DNA from: Laetiporus sulphureus 93-53
Lineage: Eukaryota; Basidiomycota; Agaricomycetes; Polyporales; Laetiporaceae
Length of the DNA: 64,000 bases
NCBI RefSeq assembly: GCF_001632365.1
Contig: NW_024468554.1
Span: forward strand, 3,358 to 67,357
Direction: 5' to 3'
Under the pieces are notes generated by a model that saw only the letters and a program-made list of their open reading frames with translations, was not told the origin of the DNA and made no database searches. The position numbers and the translations under genes were made by a program. Below, in pieces: positions 1 through 12,483 of this stretch. The stretch's first letter is position 1. Each line of letters begins with the position of its first letter.

Positions 1-734
1 CTTCACAGGTAACCCGTGTAACCTATTCTCTATACCAGCATATGTAATGTAATATGCTATGTGCGTCAGCACCATCCGTGTAATATACAGATGTGTGCTT
101 GGATACCTGGCTAAGTGAAGTATAGCCTGGTCCAGCGCTTAGTGCTGTGCTTGAGTTATTTATATGAGAATGGTTAGGGTCACAAGGACTGTATTTGTGA
201 CAAAGACCTTCATGTTTCAGGTTTCTATTTCACCTGTACTAACATTAGCTCGCCAATTACTTGGCTCGCAGCAGTTAGTATTTGTCTCGATTTACTCTAT
301 GAATAGCTGTAGGAGACCCCTTGTACTAGTACCCCAGACTATAGGTCTGCGACTATATAAAGGGGCGGAGCAGCAGCTGAAACAAAACCTCTTCCACCTG
401 TGACTCTGAACGTTCTCAGTTCTAGAACCCTCGTGCAATCGTACTCGCTCTCAAGAGGTAGTAAGCTCATACGCTTGCTAGAGTCAGAACAGCAAAACCT
501 AGTAACCTGCGGGTGAATGTGCAGTAGCTGTAGTGGCCAAGGCCTAGCAAGGGTAGAGTGAGGACCTCACTGCTACATCGTCTACTAGGCTTGACCACAC
601 TATAAACCCTGCTAATAGTCTGCCTGACTATTGGAGACGTTAGGTATATTTGGTATCTAAGTCTCTGTCCACGTTGTGGACTAGTACATGTGAGAAAGCA
701 CATGTGGTTCTGAACGTTCTAGCAGGGAACACTT
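1..734. other. No supported gene; mobile-element flank with an orphan TATA box
   Basis: I see no convincing coding region here. A good TATA-like element (TATATAAA, 354-361) is followed by CT-rich sequence, as in a promoter or a long terminal repeat. The 11-mer CTGAACGTTCT occurs at about 408 and again at about 711, so the stretch between could be part of a repeat. It lies directly 5' of the DUF6589 relic, and I suspect it is mobile-element sequence, but I cannot delimit an element. Confidence 0.3.
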
Positions 735-2590
735 CATAACACATGGCAAAGCGCTGAGGCAATAATCAAGCTTGGCCAATCCTTGTTAGTATCCGTTGCA
801 TATGACAATTTCGACATCAACCAGAATACAATGATGCCAGTAGTTGAACGATCCTCGGAGTCTCTACTGCATTTGACTTCAGGTGACTTTCTGCACCTTG
901 ACCATGGCGTCACTAAGGATGATCTTCGCTGCTCCAAAGAGCTTTGGGAGAAGTCTCCTTTGAACCCTACATGTCCACAGAACGTACCCCTACCTCGATA
1001 TGGATTCGATGACATCCTGGCATTACATCCAGAAGTGGAGCACCCAGTGGGTCTGACAAGGCGAGGATGATTCAATTCCTGGCGGTTCCTGCACGATCTC
1101 GTCCATCATGGTCCGAAATATTTTTCCAAATTCATACCGAAGATTGGAGAACCAGGAACAGTCGAGGCCATACCTGTGACCAAGTTGCAGCACCATCCTG
1201 CATGAGCGATGGACCTCAATCAGTCACGCGTTGATGGTAATATTGATGCGATCGCAAACCTTCTGTCGCAAGCAGGTCTCGGTGATCCTTCAGAAGCATC
1301 AAGCAAGAATCATGGTGGATCAGAGGTCGTCGACATATCAGACTATGTTGTTCTGATACATGGTGGATCTCAGCACATGCGAAAGAGTTCAGTCCATTCT
1401 GAAGGTCCGCAGCATTGAGGAGACACCCTGGAAATGTTACCAGTTTGTCGTCTTCGTACCTGGGTTGTTTCATCTCAAAATGGCGTGCGCTGATGCAATC
1501 TACAAAGCTCTCATCCACCCACCTCTTTCACGTCTCGATGAAAACTCCATGATGCACTTTGTAGGCATCATGCATCCTAAAGAAACTGGGAAGATTAGAT
1601 CAAATCCTAAATTTCATCAAATGCATGAAGTGATTGGACATACTGGTATAGCACTGCGACTTGATGCCTGGTGTGTTGAGGTAGCACGACGTCACAATAT
1701 GTCATCGCTCGAAGATTATGCCAAGAGTGAACCTTCAATGGATGCCCTGTGTCGCATGGCTGACACATTGGCCCAAGAGTATGTGCATGGTGAAGGCATG
1801 GGTGTCTTTGATGCACGACGCAAGGCCCAATCAGCACGGGATCAACAGCATGAGAATGTTCTGCTTATGCACCAATACCTGCTATTGTACGAGGAGATCA
1901 CCTATGCGATGAATGCCGGAGACATTGGAAGGGTGGAGGCCATACTTCCATCATGGATCACCATTTTCAAGGCTACTGGAAAGCATAAATACGCGAATCA
2001 GATGCAAAAGTTCTTGGCGGAGCTGCACTTCGTGTACCCATCTGATCTGAGGTGAGCAATGTTCAGATCAACTGCAAGGTCGATGATCTTCTCATGTTTC
2101 ACAAGGCACGCAATCAGGATGAATATTCTCATCAACCCTACTGGAAAAGTGTTCGCTTTTCGTGGTGTTGACTGGGTCGTGGAGCTAAACAATCTTTTTA
2201 CGAAGGTAAGCAATATAAATTTCTAGCAAATGAGCCTCACGTCTATTCCATTAGGACAAATACGGTGGCTCGGGACCAAACTACACAAAGGACCACGTCA
2301 TAAGTGAGTCGCCAAACATTATGGTGTATCGCAGTTGTGCTAGTAATGCAGAATGCAACTATCACCTGAACGGTCTCACATCGGCACACGGAAAGAAGAA
2401 TATAACGAAGACGTTCGACTCAATACTAACCTACATGTGGGAACACGGTCCGAACGAGCATAAGGCTGGTTGCAAGGCTTCTTACACATTGCGTGACATG
2501 ATAGACAAGGGAATGGAGGCATTATTGAGTACATCAATCGAGGAAGAGACAGCGGTGGAGGGGATCAATGAAGAGAACACTATGGATTAA
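735..2590 (+). pseudogene. DUF6589-type gene, decayed copy
   Basis: Three consecutive stretches match the conserved core of basidiomycete DUF6589 proteins, which are of unknown function and often repeat-associated. Landmarks in order are YDNFDIN, HGVTKDDLRCS, FVPGLFHLKMACADAI, INPTGK..AFRGVDW and GGSGPNYTKDHVI..ESP. The frame is broken three times. TGA stops lie at 1068-1070 and 1203-1205; in each, a CGA codon would restore the expected arginine. One extra G lies in the run at 1362-1366, just before the DLSTCERVQS motif. Two introns still have usable borders: about 2052-2111, and 2206-2254 beginning GTAAGC and ending TTAG. The N-terminal part expected in full-length family members is not recognisable upstream. 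I infer a dead copy. Alternatives such as undetected introns would not explain the G insertion as simply. Confidence 0.72.
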
Positions 2591-4894
2591 GAGCTAGTTG
2601 CCGAGGATCTCGCGGTGGATGGTTCTATGTAGCTTGGTCCAGACTGTACAGATCCGTAGAAGCTCCACACCAGTACCTCACTATGCCATGCGCGATCTAT
2701 AAAGCAGGGATTAGTCGATAGAGTATGAACAAAATTGCATCGCGTACCATTAAGTGACTCGCACAGCAGCGGCGTGTAGCTTGTGCCCTGATTAGGTTGG
2801 TTATCTTGTCGAAGCCATAGGCTTGCAGGTGATGCTTGAGCATTGAGCCGATAGGCCAGAGAGGCGAACGTGTTCTGCATGGCACTCGCAGAGACGTTGG
2901 CTGTAATCTGGGAGGAAGCGACTGGAGCCCCTGCAGCCCCAGATGCTGAGGCTATATTGGCTTGATTGGCCACACATTCCTGCTTTGCTGGGCAGTCGTG
3001 GCTTTGCTCTGACACCATTCTATAATCAGCGAGACAATGCAAATTCAAGGTGATCACTCACTATTATGACCTAGCTGTCCGCACATGCCACATCTATATT
3101 GTTTCACAGCGCATCCTGTGTCTGAGGCTGCAAGCACCCAATTCGCCACTCAGATAGTGGCACCACTTTGCTGTTCAGCCAACAGGCAAACACTACAAGG
3201 GATCCCTCTACCAACTGGCATACAGTATAGCCAGGTACAGGATAGGCTGGATCTTCTCACAACTTATCCAGATGAAGACTGATCATCCCACCATTATTCT
3301 GAGTATGGACAGATCCTCTTACCTGAAGTCACAACCGTTGTGATGTGCCCTATTAGCCATCACCCATTGGCCCCTCAACAGTGGGCCCACTTACAGGCAA
3401 TTATTCCATTGGATGAGATAAGATTACCTTGGCATAACCATGGCCTTTGTAGATAGTTGCCATAGTTGCTGCCAGAGCCCTTAGTGATTCTGGCATGATG
3501 TTCTCACATGTAGCTTGCTAGGACCCCAATAGGTACACCATAGTTAGAGTGATCAGGGTCCAGCCCTACATGTATATAAGCCTATGAGAATCTAAGGGAA
3601 GACCTTAGATTCATTATACTATTGTATGTGGCCAGCAGGCCAGCTTCCCCCTTTCACCTTTTGTGCAAGGCCATGCATTGGAGCTTTGCCTTGATTGCTG
3701 GTTGTATGCCACTGTGCGCCATCCTCAGCCTAGCCCTTGTGGCAGGCTTTTCTAGGTTAGCCTTAGGGCAACCTTTTATGTGGATCATTTATGCAGGTCA
3801 CACAAGCAGACTTGCCCTTAATTGGGTTAAGTGCTTTGTGCTTTGTGACATATTTAGTATGATGCTCCTGGTGAGTGTGCTCATGTTCCTCTATATGTAT
3901 GTACTCAGCTCAGTACAATCTTTGCCAGAGGGATTTACTATGCTGGCTGCGACAATTCTGTACAATGTGCTCTCTGCAGGTTTGGGAAGATGCTATCATC
4001 GAGCAAAGTCAGGAGTTATCGCTTATCTGTGCAAGTTGTGCTTCACTTTCCAATCTCTGTATCTATTCGAGAGGACAAGAGGTTTTCTGGACTCGTTCAC
4101 TGATGTCTGCTCACCTCACATAGATTTGCTGGCAAATGTTACATTTGTAATCCCTCATCGATATTTTAGCTATAGTAAAACAACTCCTAGCTCTGAAATA
4201 AAATTTAAATATGTTGTATCTGATAGCCTCACATATTTCACAAATTCAAAATCTCCGATGGAGCATGCAATCCTGCCAAATGTATGCTGTAGCTTTAAGA
4301 CTATGCGTGTTGTGCGAAGTTTGAATTTGCCCTGTAAGATTTTACATGATCCCATGTATGGTTTCAGATGTTAACTTTGCTACACAAACTGCGATCAATG
4401 TAAATAATAAACAAAAATTTGAATATCTAATCATCATTTGCCAAGCATATTACACGCTTGAAAATGGCACCATGTCTCCTGTGTGGTGAAGGTGTCGCAC
4501 AATTTGACCAAGTCCAAATAGATCATTACACATGTCACTGCCATTATTTATGCAAACAGCGATAATGCAACACTACAATGTGGACTAATCTATTAAGTGC
4601 CTTCTGGATATCATTTAACATCCTGCTTTATAATCTGTGACACATTTCAAACCATATGAAAGGCAACCTGCATATTCTGTAATTCTACGGCTGGATAGAT
4701 ATGTGGTATTAGGATATTATTTCAACAAATCAAACCTGTATTTGAAATCTGTAACACTCGTTGGGACATCAATAAATTTATTTTACAAAGGTAAAACACT
4801 GATTGAGACATATCGAAAAAATGCACCCTTAGCGGAATTGCTGGCCGAAATTGATAACATCTAGCGCCGGCCGTTACAATTTCTCAGTCTCATC
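2591..4894. other. AT-richer repeat-like stretch with protein fossils
   Basis: No intact gene is supported. On the minus strand, about 3065-3105 reads as a CCHC zinc knuckle (CGMCGQLGHN), followed by stops and then an open frame rich in Ala and Ser at 2587-3057; this looks like a transposase or gag fossil. On the plus strand, 4463-4565 encodes a short Cys/His-rich piece (PCLLCGEG...CHCHYLC), and 4637-4864 encodes a 75-residue tail ending LLAEIDNI that I do not recognise. The 250-codon frame at 3622-4374 starts at a TTG and has skewed composition, so I do not call it. The following unit, from about 4895, has the GC-richer texture of the rest of the window. Confidence 0.4.
3571..3612. repeat. 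TATA-like motif plus perfect 10-bp hairpin
   Basis: TGTATATAAG (3571-3580) is followed by GAATCTAAGG at 3588-3597, a 5-base loop, and its exact reverse complement CCTTAGATTC at 3603-3612. A TATA box with a stem-loop just downstream resembles the leader of a long terminal repeat. No matching second LTR was found in the window, so the assignment is tentative. Confidence 0.45.
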
Positions 4895-5090
4895 ATGGCG
4901 CGAACCGATCTGCCGGGCTTTGCAAGGCCTGCGAACTGGAAACTGACTCTGGACACTCCTCGTCTTAGTCAAGCCATGGCGCGGTCTCACCACATCTTTC
5001 TCTCCCTTCTCCCTCGTCATCGCAGAGCCCCAGCCTCCTCGGTGTTGAAGCGAGGTCTGTGTGACGTTAAAACTCCATCATCTGTACAGA

Positions 5091-5804
5091 ATGCCGCTCG
5101 CGCCCCCGCTCAACTTCCCCAAATGGCTCGCCGAGAACGGAGGTCTGCTCAAGCCGCCGGTCAATAACTACTGCGTGTACGCGGGAAAAGACTTCATTGT
5201 CATGGTAGTGGGGGGACCGAACGAGAGGAACGACTACCATGTGAATGAGACGGAGGTGCGCCTGTCATGCATCATTAAGTTGTCTGAGTGGCTAATTGTA
5301 AGCGCATTGGCCATGGTAGGAGTGGTTCTACCAGTACAAGGGCGGTATGCTCCTGCGCGTGGTGGATGGCGACGAATTTAGGGACATCAGAATTGAGGAA
5401 GGGGAGATGTTCCTCCTTCCAGGTCGGCCAACAACGATTTATGCGAGCTGTGCTCGCCTGTTGATCGCGTACCGCCTTCCTTCTAGCCAACACTCCGCAC
5501 AACCCAGTGCGCTTTGCGAACACCATCGGCCTCGTGGTCGAGCGTGTGCGTCCCGGACCCTCCATTGGTGAGCTCATTCATCCCATGTTGTACATCACGC
5601 ATATCGACTGACAGTACTGGCGTTCCAGACCGCCTGCGCTGGTATTGCAAGCAGCCGGTCCACAGCACTCCCACAATCATCCGCGAGGAGTCCCTCCACG
5701 TTACCGACCTCGGCACACAACTCAAGCCTATTATCCAGAACTGGATAAACAACGAGGCGGTGAGGAAGTGCCCCGGATGCGGGGCCGTTGCGGAGGCGAA
5801 GTGA
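5091..5804 (+). CDS. BNA1: 3-hydroxyanthranilate 3,4-dioxygenase
   Basis: Four exons (5091-5255, 5320-5422, 5487-5567, 5629-5804) join in frame to 174 residues, close to the usual family size. The enzyme opens the ring of 3-hydroxyanthranilate in the kynurenine route from tryptophan to NAD. It is a cytosolic, Fe(II)-dependent cupin. Family signatures are [18 protein letters not shown] at the start, [20 protein letters not shown] across intron 1, with iron-ligand His and Glu, [24 protein letters not shown] and [17 protein letters not shown] motif lies near the C-terminus. The start is the first ATG that reads directly into the conserved N-terminus. Intron 3 uses the acceptor that restores SIDRLRWYC. 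The gene stands alone, next to mobile-element debris on its left. Confidence 0.93.
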
Positions 5805-6211
5805 TCAATGAGAATCTGAATATTCAACTATTCAAACGCTACTATGTTTATGCAGTAAGCCTAAGAGGTGTATGTACTGTGGATATGCGCAGTTGTAGCC
5901 TATCCATTCAGAATTGGAATGACACTAATTGTCTATCGTACGTAGCATGTGGTTCAGCAGCATCCTTGCCCCTGTCATTTGATTCCGTGGGGTTTCAACC
6001 AGCCGACGTCATCGCGAAGCACGGACGACGTACACTAACACCAGCGCCCCGATATGGTCTTTGACCTGTCATATATGGAAGCCGACCGACAGGACTAATT
6101 CTTGGCTCCAATGCGCCCCACGATGATGTAATCCGCCCGAAATGCCCTATATAAGCTCCCTCTCTGTAACTCGCCCAACCACCCCACTTGCAACCTCACT
6201 TACATCTCATC
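5805..6211. other. BNA1 3' flank and promoter of the next gene
   Basis: No gene is seen. The right end carries a TATA box (6148-6154) and a C-rich leader before the ATG at 6212. Confidence 0.5.
6148..6154 (+). promoter_or_regulatory. TATA box
   Basis: TATATAA lies 58 bases upstream of the ATG at 6212 and is followed by a C/T-rich leader. Confidence 0.6.
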
Positions 6212-6843
6212 ATGGACAACTCGAACTGGTCCGACAACAACTCTTCCTCCACCGACCCTGCAGGCTGCGCCAACCAGGGAACGGGCGGCGGGTCGAACTC
6301 TCAGTCGTTCAATCAGGGACAGGGACAGGGCATGGGCGGCGCGTATGACAACATGCAGTCGAGCCAGCAGACGGACAATCAGGGACAGGGACAGGGCATG
6401 GGCGGCGCATATGACAGCATGCAGTCGAACCAGCAGACGGACATGGGAGGCGGACAGGGCGCGATGGGTTCAGGCGTCGCGGGGGGATACGAGAACAACT
6501 CGTCCCAGCAGAGCACGAACCAGGCACAGAGCGGACAGAACCAGGCACAGAGCGGACAGAGCCAGGCACAGAGCGGAGAAAAGCAGGACTGGCTCGACAA
6601 GGGCATCGCGTTCATTGGGAAGAAGGCGGGCATGAACGTCGTGAGTAGTCTCTGGATTTACTGCATTACAAGGACGTGGTGCTGACCTGCATAACGCGTC
6701 ACATAGAGCAACACTCAGGCAGACACTGCTGGTGACTTCGCCAACAAGCAGTTCAACAAGCGTTCCGGTAAGTTGATTCAGAAGGCTGTGTGCTGACATG
6801 CGGCTGACGTCAATTAGGTCGCAACATCCCTGGAGTGCAGTAG
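6212..6843 (+). CDS. Small Gln/Gly-rich hydrophilic protein with conserved tail
   Basis: Exons 6212-6640, 6707-6767 and 6818-6843 give 171 residues ending NIPGVQ. The first 110 residues are low complexity (Gln, Gly, Ser, Asn) and contain a near-perfect duplicated block, QGQGQGMGGAYD, and a tripled NQAQSGQ-type repeat. From about residue 128 the protein turns into an ordinary sequence, DWLDKGIAFIGKKAGMNV, followed in exon 2 by SNTQADTAGDFANKQF. There is no signal peptide or membrane segment. The same tail, with an intron at the same position, occurs in the Gly-rich gene at 52883-53723. I do not recognise a named domain; a stress-related, intrinsically disordered protein is a guess from composition. 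A TATA box 58 bases upstream supports the start. Confidence 0.8.
6311..6441 (+). repeat. In-frame tandem duplication inside the Gln/Gly-rich gene
   Basis: Two copies of about 65 bases, at about 6311-6375 and 6377-6441, differ at only a few bases. They encode the repeated QGQGQGMGGAYD...MQS..QQTD block. A second, shorter repeat of 18 bases encoding QAQSGQ occurs three times at about 6528-6577. Confidence 0.75.
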
Positions 6844-7563
6844 GCAGCCGCGAACATCCAATCAACTGTAAATTAGATTGTAAGTTAGAGCTGAGATAGG
6901 CTAGTAACTTTATGGGAAGTTTGGCAAATTGGGAAGTTTGACAAATTGGAACGCGCAGGCCATCCTCGAGAGTCGGTGTGCCGCTTACATCAGTGTTTCG
7001 GCTTCAAGATGTCATTCCCAACCATCCCACAGTAGGCAACAGTTACTAATCGACTGGAACTCGTACAATCTGGCGTGACTTCCTGCTTGGCAGTCATATT
7101 CAAGCCTTGGTCATTTTCATCGGCGTTGGGAACAGTCCGTACAGATCGAAATAGACCTACCTTCTACGGAAAGCGATAGGTGTAACTGCTCACCTCACCG
7201 CAGGCATGAAAGCATTTGCGACCATTCATTTTTGACACTAAATTGTAATTAACTGCCTTTTTGGGACGTAAAGCTGCCTAATTAGGGCATGGTGTTGCAT
7301 AGGTCACACTTTAGAACACGTTTTAAGAGCATTTGCAACAGGAATGAATGCCTTCATGCCTGCAGTGCCTGTAGACTGAACGAGGCATTCTGCAATGTGC
7401 GCAGGTGGCGAATCCACTCAGCAAATATACATATTTACTCAATGCAGGGAATACAGTACATATGCGTCTCGTTCTAGGGTACAAAGTCATTATGGCAAAA
7501 CATAGGGTACTTAAGGGTACGTTACGTTGTGCGCGCTACATGGTCATAATGTTCCGTTCATTA
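6844..7563. other. Intergenic, no gene seen
   Basis: This stretch holds the 3' flanks of two convergent genes. GGAAGTTTGRCAAATTGG occurs twice back to back at about 6915-6950. Nothing else is supported. Confidence 0.4.
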
Positions 7564-9032
<1,469 letters not shown>

Positions 9033-9105
9033 AGCGTGTGTGTATGAGAGATTGTATGGTAGGGTGGGGACAGGGATGTCGTCGACGTCGTGCTAGGGCA
9101 ATGGA

Positions 9106-9113
9106 ATATATAT
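9106..9113 (-). promoter_or_regulatory. TATA-like element of OYE copy 1
   Basis: An ATATATAT run lies about 75 bases upstream of the ATG at 9032, read on the minus strand. Confidence 0.45.
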
Positions 9114-9637
9114 CGCGCGCCACCTAGTGTCTCTGGACCCGCCGGGGTTGCATGACCAAGGCTGCCTAGGCGGAGGACTGAACCGAAGTTTGTACACAGG
9201 AGATACGCAGACTTCATCGGCCAACGAGATGAGGTGGAGCGGTTAGCTTGAGATGCTCTGGGCGCGTTCCGGACTAGTCAGCGGCTCAAGCCTTCCAGGC
9301 GGATATGACATCACGGGACCGTTGAGGGAGGGTCAATACCCCTAGATCCTAGATCTATCGCACATTGATCGAGGCTGCGTGACGATACAGAGGTGAGTTG
9401 CTTTGACAACGTCATAGGAGCAGAGAAACTCACGTACAATGAGAGGCTAAAAGGCTGCCAAGTTGTGAGTTGCAAGTCGACACTATCCGATGGGCCACAT
9501 CTAGATGTACCACACGTGACTGGAGGAGTTGCTGAAACTCACCTATAACGGATCGCCACCGTCTCTTGAGGACAGTCGCCCACAACAATCGTACATATAC
9601 ATTCCAAGATACAGCAGCAATTAGTACAGTTACACAG
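9114..9637. other. Intergenic between OYE copy 1 and RAD17
   Basis: This is the upstream region of OYE copy 1 and the 3' flank of RAD17. Open frames here are short and unlike any family I know. Confidence 0.4.
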
Positions 9638-12347
9638 TCAGAAATACTCAATGTCATCGCTCTCCAACCACCCGCCACCACCGGAATTGTCTTCATCTCT
9701 GCCAGCTTCCGCACGCCTCTTACCACCACTCGCACTGGCTCCGCCGCTCTCGTCTAGCACCATGCCTTGCGGGACTTCCCCGTCCTCCGTCAGCTGTTCC
9801 AGACCTCCGGAGCCCTCGTGAAACTCCAGTCTGGAAAACAACTTGTGGGTGGCAGGAGCGGTAGACAAGCTAACACCTGTGATTCAAAGTCAACGCAGCA
9901 CTTTGAGATCTACAGGGATAGGATTCTCACCTGCGGTGTCTCGCACCTTCAGAATTGCCCCGAGTTCCAAAGCCACATTCCGTCTGCTCCAGCCCTCAGC
10001 TTGCCACTCCTCGTTCTATCGTCGTCGCCACGCCTTTAGCACGGCACGGACAGAACTAAAGGGAGTCACGCTCACCAGCTGCAACCATGCTTGGACATCT
10101 CGCACGCCATCCTCCGCTTCTCGTTCGTGCTGAAGCGCATCAAAAAATAAGGGCTTGTACGGCTTCTGGCTTCGTCGCGTCACAGGCGAAGGCAGCGAGT
10201 GCATTGTGCTGAGTGCGAGCAAATGGAAGCGGTGAGGGTTCGCTTGATGCCACTACGATGATCGTCAGGAAGCTGCGAAGCGTATAGTGAACGAATTGCC
10301 CCATTGCTTACCTCTCCGCCGCCGCTAGAGTCAATCCAACTCAGCCAGTCTGCTTCCATGTCGCATTCATCCAGATCATTACAGTATTGTGTGTAATTCT
10401 GGTGAATGTACAGGGACAGCAGAGATGCGTCGATAGGAGAATCGCCATAGAGCATCTGCATCAGACATAACAGACAAATTAACAACCTTGATCTGCAAGA
10501 AATAGCACGCGCCATCACAAACCTCAACATCCATACGGCTGGGCCGCCGCTCGTGCTGCTTCAGATGCGAAGGCAACGGTGGCGGGTCTCTCAGCCTAGC
10601 ATCGAGCTCCTGATCACGTAGTTTGTCCTTCGCAGACGCAGACGGTGCTGGCGGGTCGCCCTTTCCTGCAGATGAACGCATTTCAATTAATCTTCAACCC
10701 TCTTGCACGCGACGGGGATGAGACGTACGCTTGTTCCACAACACCTTTCCCAGCAGGTGGAATAAAGCAAGGCTCTGTTCTCGGCGTGTCACCGCCTCCA
10801 TCACCACGCGCGCGTTCGGGCCACCGCCGCGCTTTCTGCTGCCCTTCGTGACTGCTGACGCCGCCGACGTTCCTGCGACACACGCGAACTGCAGTGCCAT
10901 CACGGCACTGCGGATGTCGCCGTTCGAGGAACTGACGATGAGGCCTAGCACCTCCTTGGAGGGTGGAAAGCCTCGCACGGAAGAAAAGTGTTTATCCAGG
11001 AGGCGTTGAAGGGCTGGGCGCAGCAGGGTCGGCGCAACCGGGTTGAATCTGAAATGAGCATTCATTACCATCAGACAATAGAAAACGAAAGCGATGAGCA
11101 ATCTATACCGGACGTGGGTAGTGAAAGGCGAGTTGAGCAAATTGTGCGGAAGGACAAGCCGAATGTCGATCGTCTCCTTCGCTCGCCGCCACGGCCCCGC
11201 ATCGTTGTCGACATCCTCGCCCCGAAGCCCTGCGTCACTCACGATTATCACCAGAGGCGCAACGTAATCCGGCGGCGCGTGAGAGATGAATGCCTCAAGT
11301 GCCGTGTGAAAAGCGTCCTGCGTGCCCGGATGCAAGATATTTGGGAGGTCCTCGAGCAGAATAACCTTCCGTTTGGATCGCGCGGAGAAATCCGTGTCAT
11401 GGCTAGCGGGAAAGCCCTCAGCGGATGAGCTCGTTGAACGCTGACTTAGGCTGGACGGTGACTGCAAGGAGGGACCTTGGGCACCGGAATTTGAGAAGAC
11501 GGTGCGGCAATTCGATGCACGGGCTAGAAAGGCTCGAAACTTCTCAGAAAGGCCTTCATATTCCATCTGACCCATTGCGTTGTCACCAGGACTGAGCCGA
11601 GCATCGCGAGCGAAGCGCTCGTCCGCGCTGTTGCGCCACTCTAGGATCTCGAAATTCAGCTCTCGTGCTAGAACATGGAGAGTAGTGGTCTTTGCTGTTC
11701 CCGCGGGCCCTGTGAGAGCCAGGATCCTCTAGTCAGGACGTGTTAGCGGTAATGATTGACAAACTGGTGGTATTTGTACCGACCCTGTACTTCTTCAGCT
11801 TGCCTGATGGGCCGCCGTCGAATGCTTCCAGCAGCCATTGACGGACATCTTGTACCTTCCGCTGATGTACAGCTAAATCTTCCTGTTAATTTTGTCAACC
11901 AATCAAAACAATGTGAGCGCAGGTGCTTACTTTTGTGGCGGGCTCATACCGGTCCACCCACAACCGGTCGTCTGCGCATATATGCTCATAAATTTCCTGG
12001 TACAATGAACTAGACACGGTAACATACCTGAATCAGGACCTCTAACTGAAGCAACCACAACCTCCGCTGCCTTCCCCTTCCCTTTGGGATTTTTCTCACT
12101 CTGTGGCGGTCGTTCGGGCTGACTGCCAGTCGATGCGAAGACGGGAGGTCTGGCCAACTGCGTAGCTCCAGTAGTTAGCTTACATTTCCTGTCACGATAC
12201 GGCAGGCATGTCCGCACTTACAGACGACAATGGCTTTGTCCTTTGCTTCTTTGCAGGTGGAGGTGAATCAAGTCGGAGGTTGCTCAGAAGACGCGACGAG
12301 GATGGTGGCTTGCTTCTCTTCTGCGACCTGAGCACTCTTTGGGACAT
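9638..12347 (-). CDS. RAD17: Checkpoint clamp loader Rad17
   Basis: Eleven exons can be joined on the minus strand to 709 residues: 12347-12222, 12157-12047, 11996-11931, 11882-11784, 11728-11109, 11048-10729, 10665-10523, 10455-10312, 10252-10076, 10015-9931 and 9876-9638. Rad17 with Rfc2-5 loads the 9-1-1 clamp at damaged DNA in the nucleus. Evidence includes a basic N-terminus (MSQRVLRSQKRSK), LWVDRYEPATKEDLAVH, Walker A GPAGTAKTT at about residues 141-149, EILEWRN, a Walker-B-like ILLEDLPN, and the CDLDECDMEADWLSWID segment. The C-terminus is acidic (WLESDDIEYF). The donor of intron 2 is weak (GTTAGA, 50 bases); the stronger GTATGT nearby would break the frame, so that junction is the least certain. 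The gene sits between OYE copies on both sides. An ACGCGT box lies about 105 bases upstream. Confidence 0.92.
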
Positions 12348-12451
12348 TTCATCGGCTTTCTCAGTATGAGTGGTATCGCTATATGTCAAAGGAGCTCAAT
12401 ACTTGGAGGAAACAAAGACTCGAGTGCCACAACCTGCCGCAACGCATAAGA

Positions 12452-12457
12452 ACGCGT
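12452..12457. promoter_or_regulatory. ACGCGT (MCB-like) box upstream of RAD17
   Basis: The palindrome ACGCGT lies 105 bases upstream of the RAD17 ATG. In yeasts this is the core site for the MBF G1/S factor, which fits a checkpoint gene. Use here is inferred from sequence only. Confidence 0.4.
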
Positions 12458-12460
12458 AGC

Positions 12461-12483
12461 GTCACAACCCGTCACAACCCGTC
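12461..12483. repeat. Short direct repeat in the RAD17 upstream region
   Basis: GTCACAACCC occurs twice in direct succession (12461-12470, 12471-12480), followed by GTC. Confidence 0.5.

Noticed and set aside
3622..4374. 250-codon plus-strand frame with hydrophobic N-terminal part
   Set aside because: It begins with TTG, lies in repeat-like AT-richer DNA, overlaps an LTR-like leader and matches no family. The hydrophobicity follows from T-rich composition.
6309..6633. Antisense Pro/Cys-rich frames at the Gln-rich gene
   Set aside because: They are mirror frames of the repeat and have no independent support.
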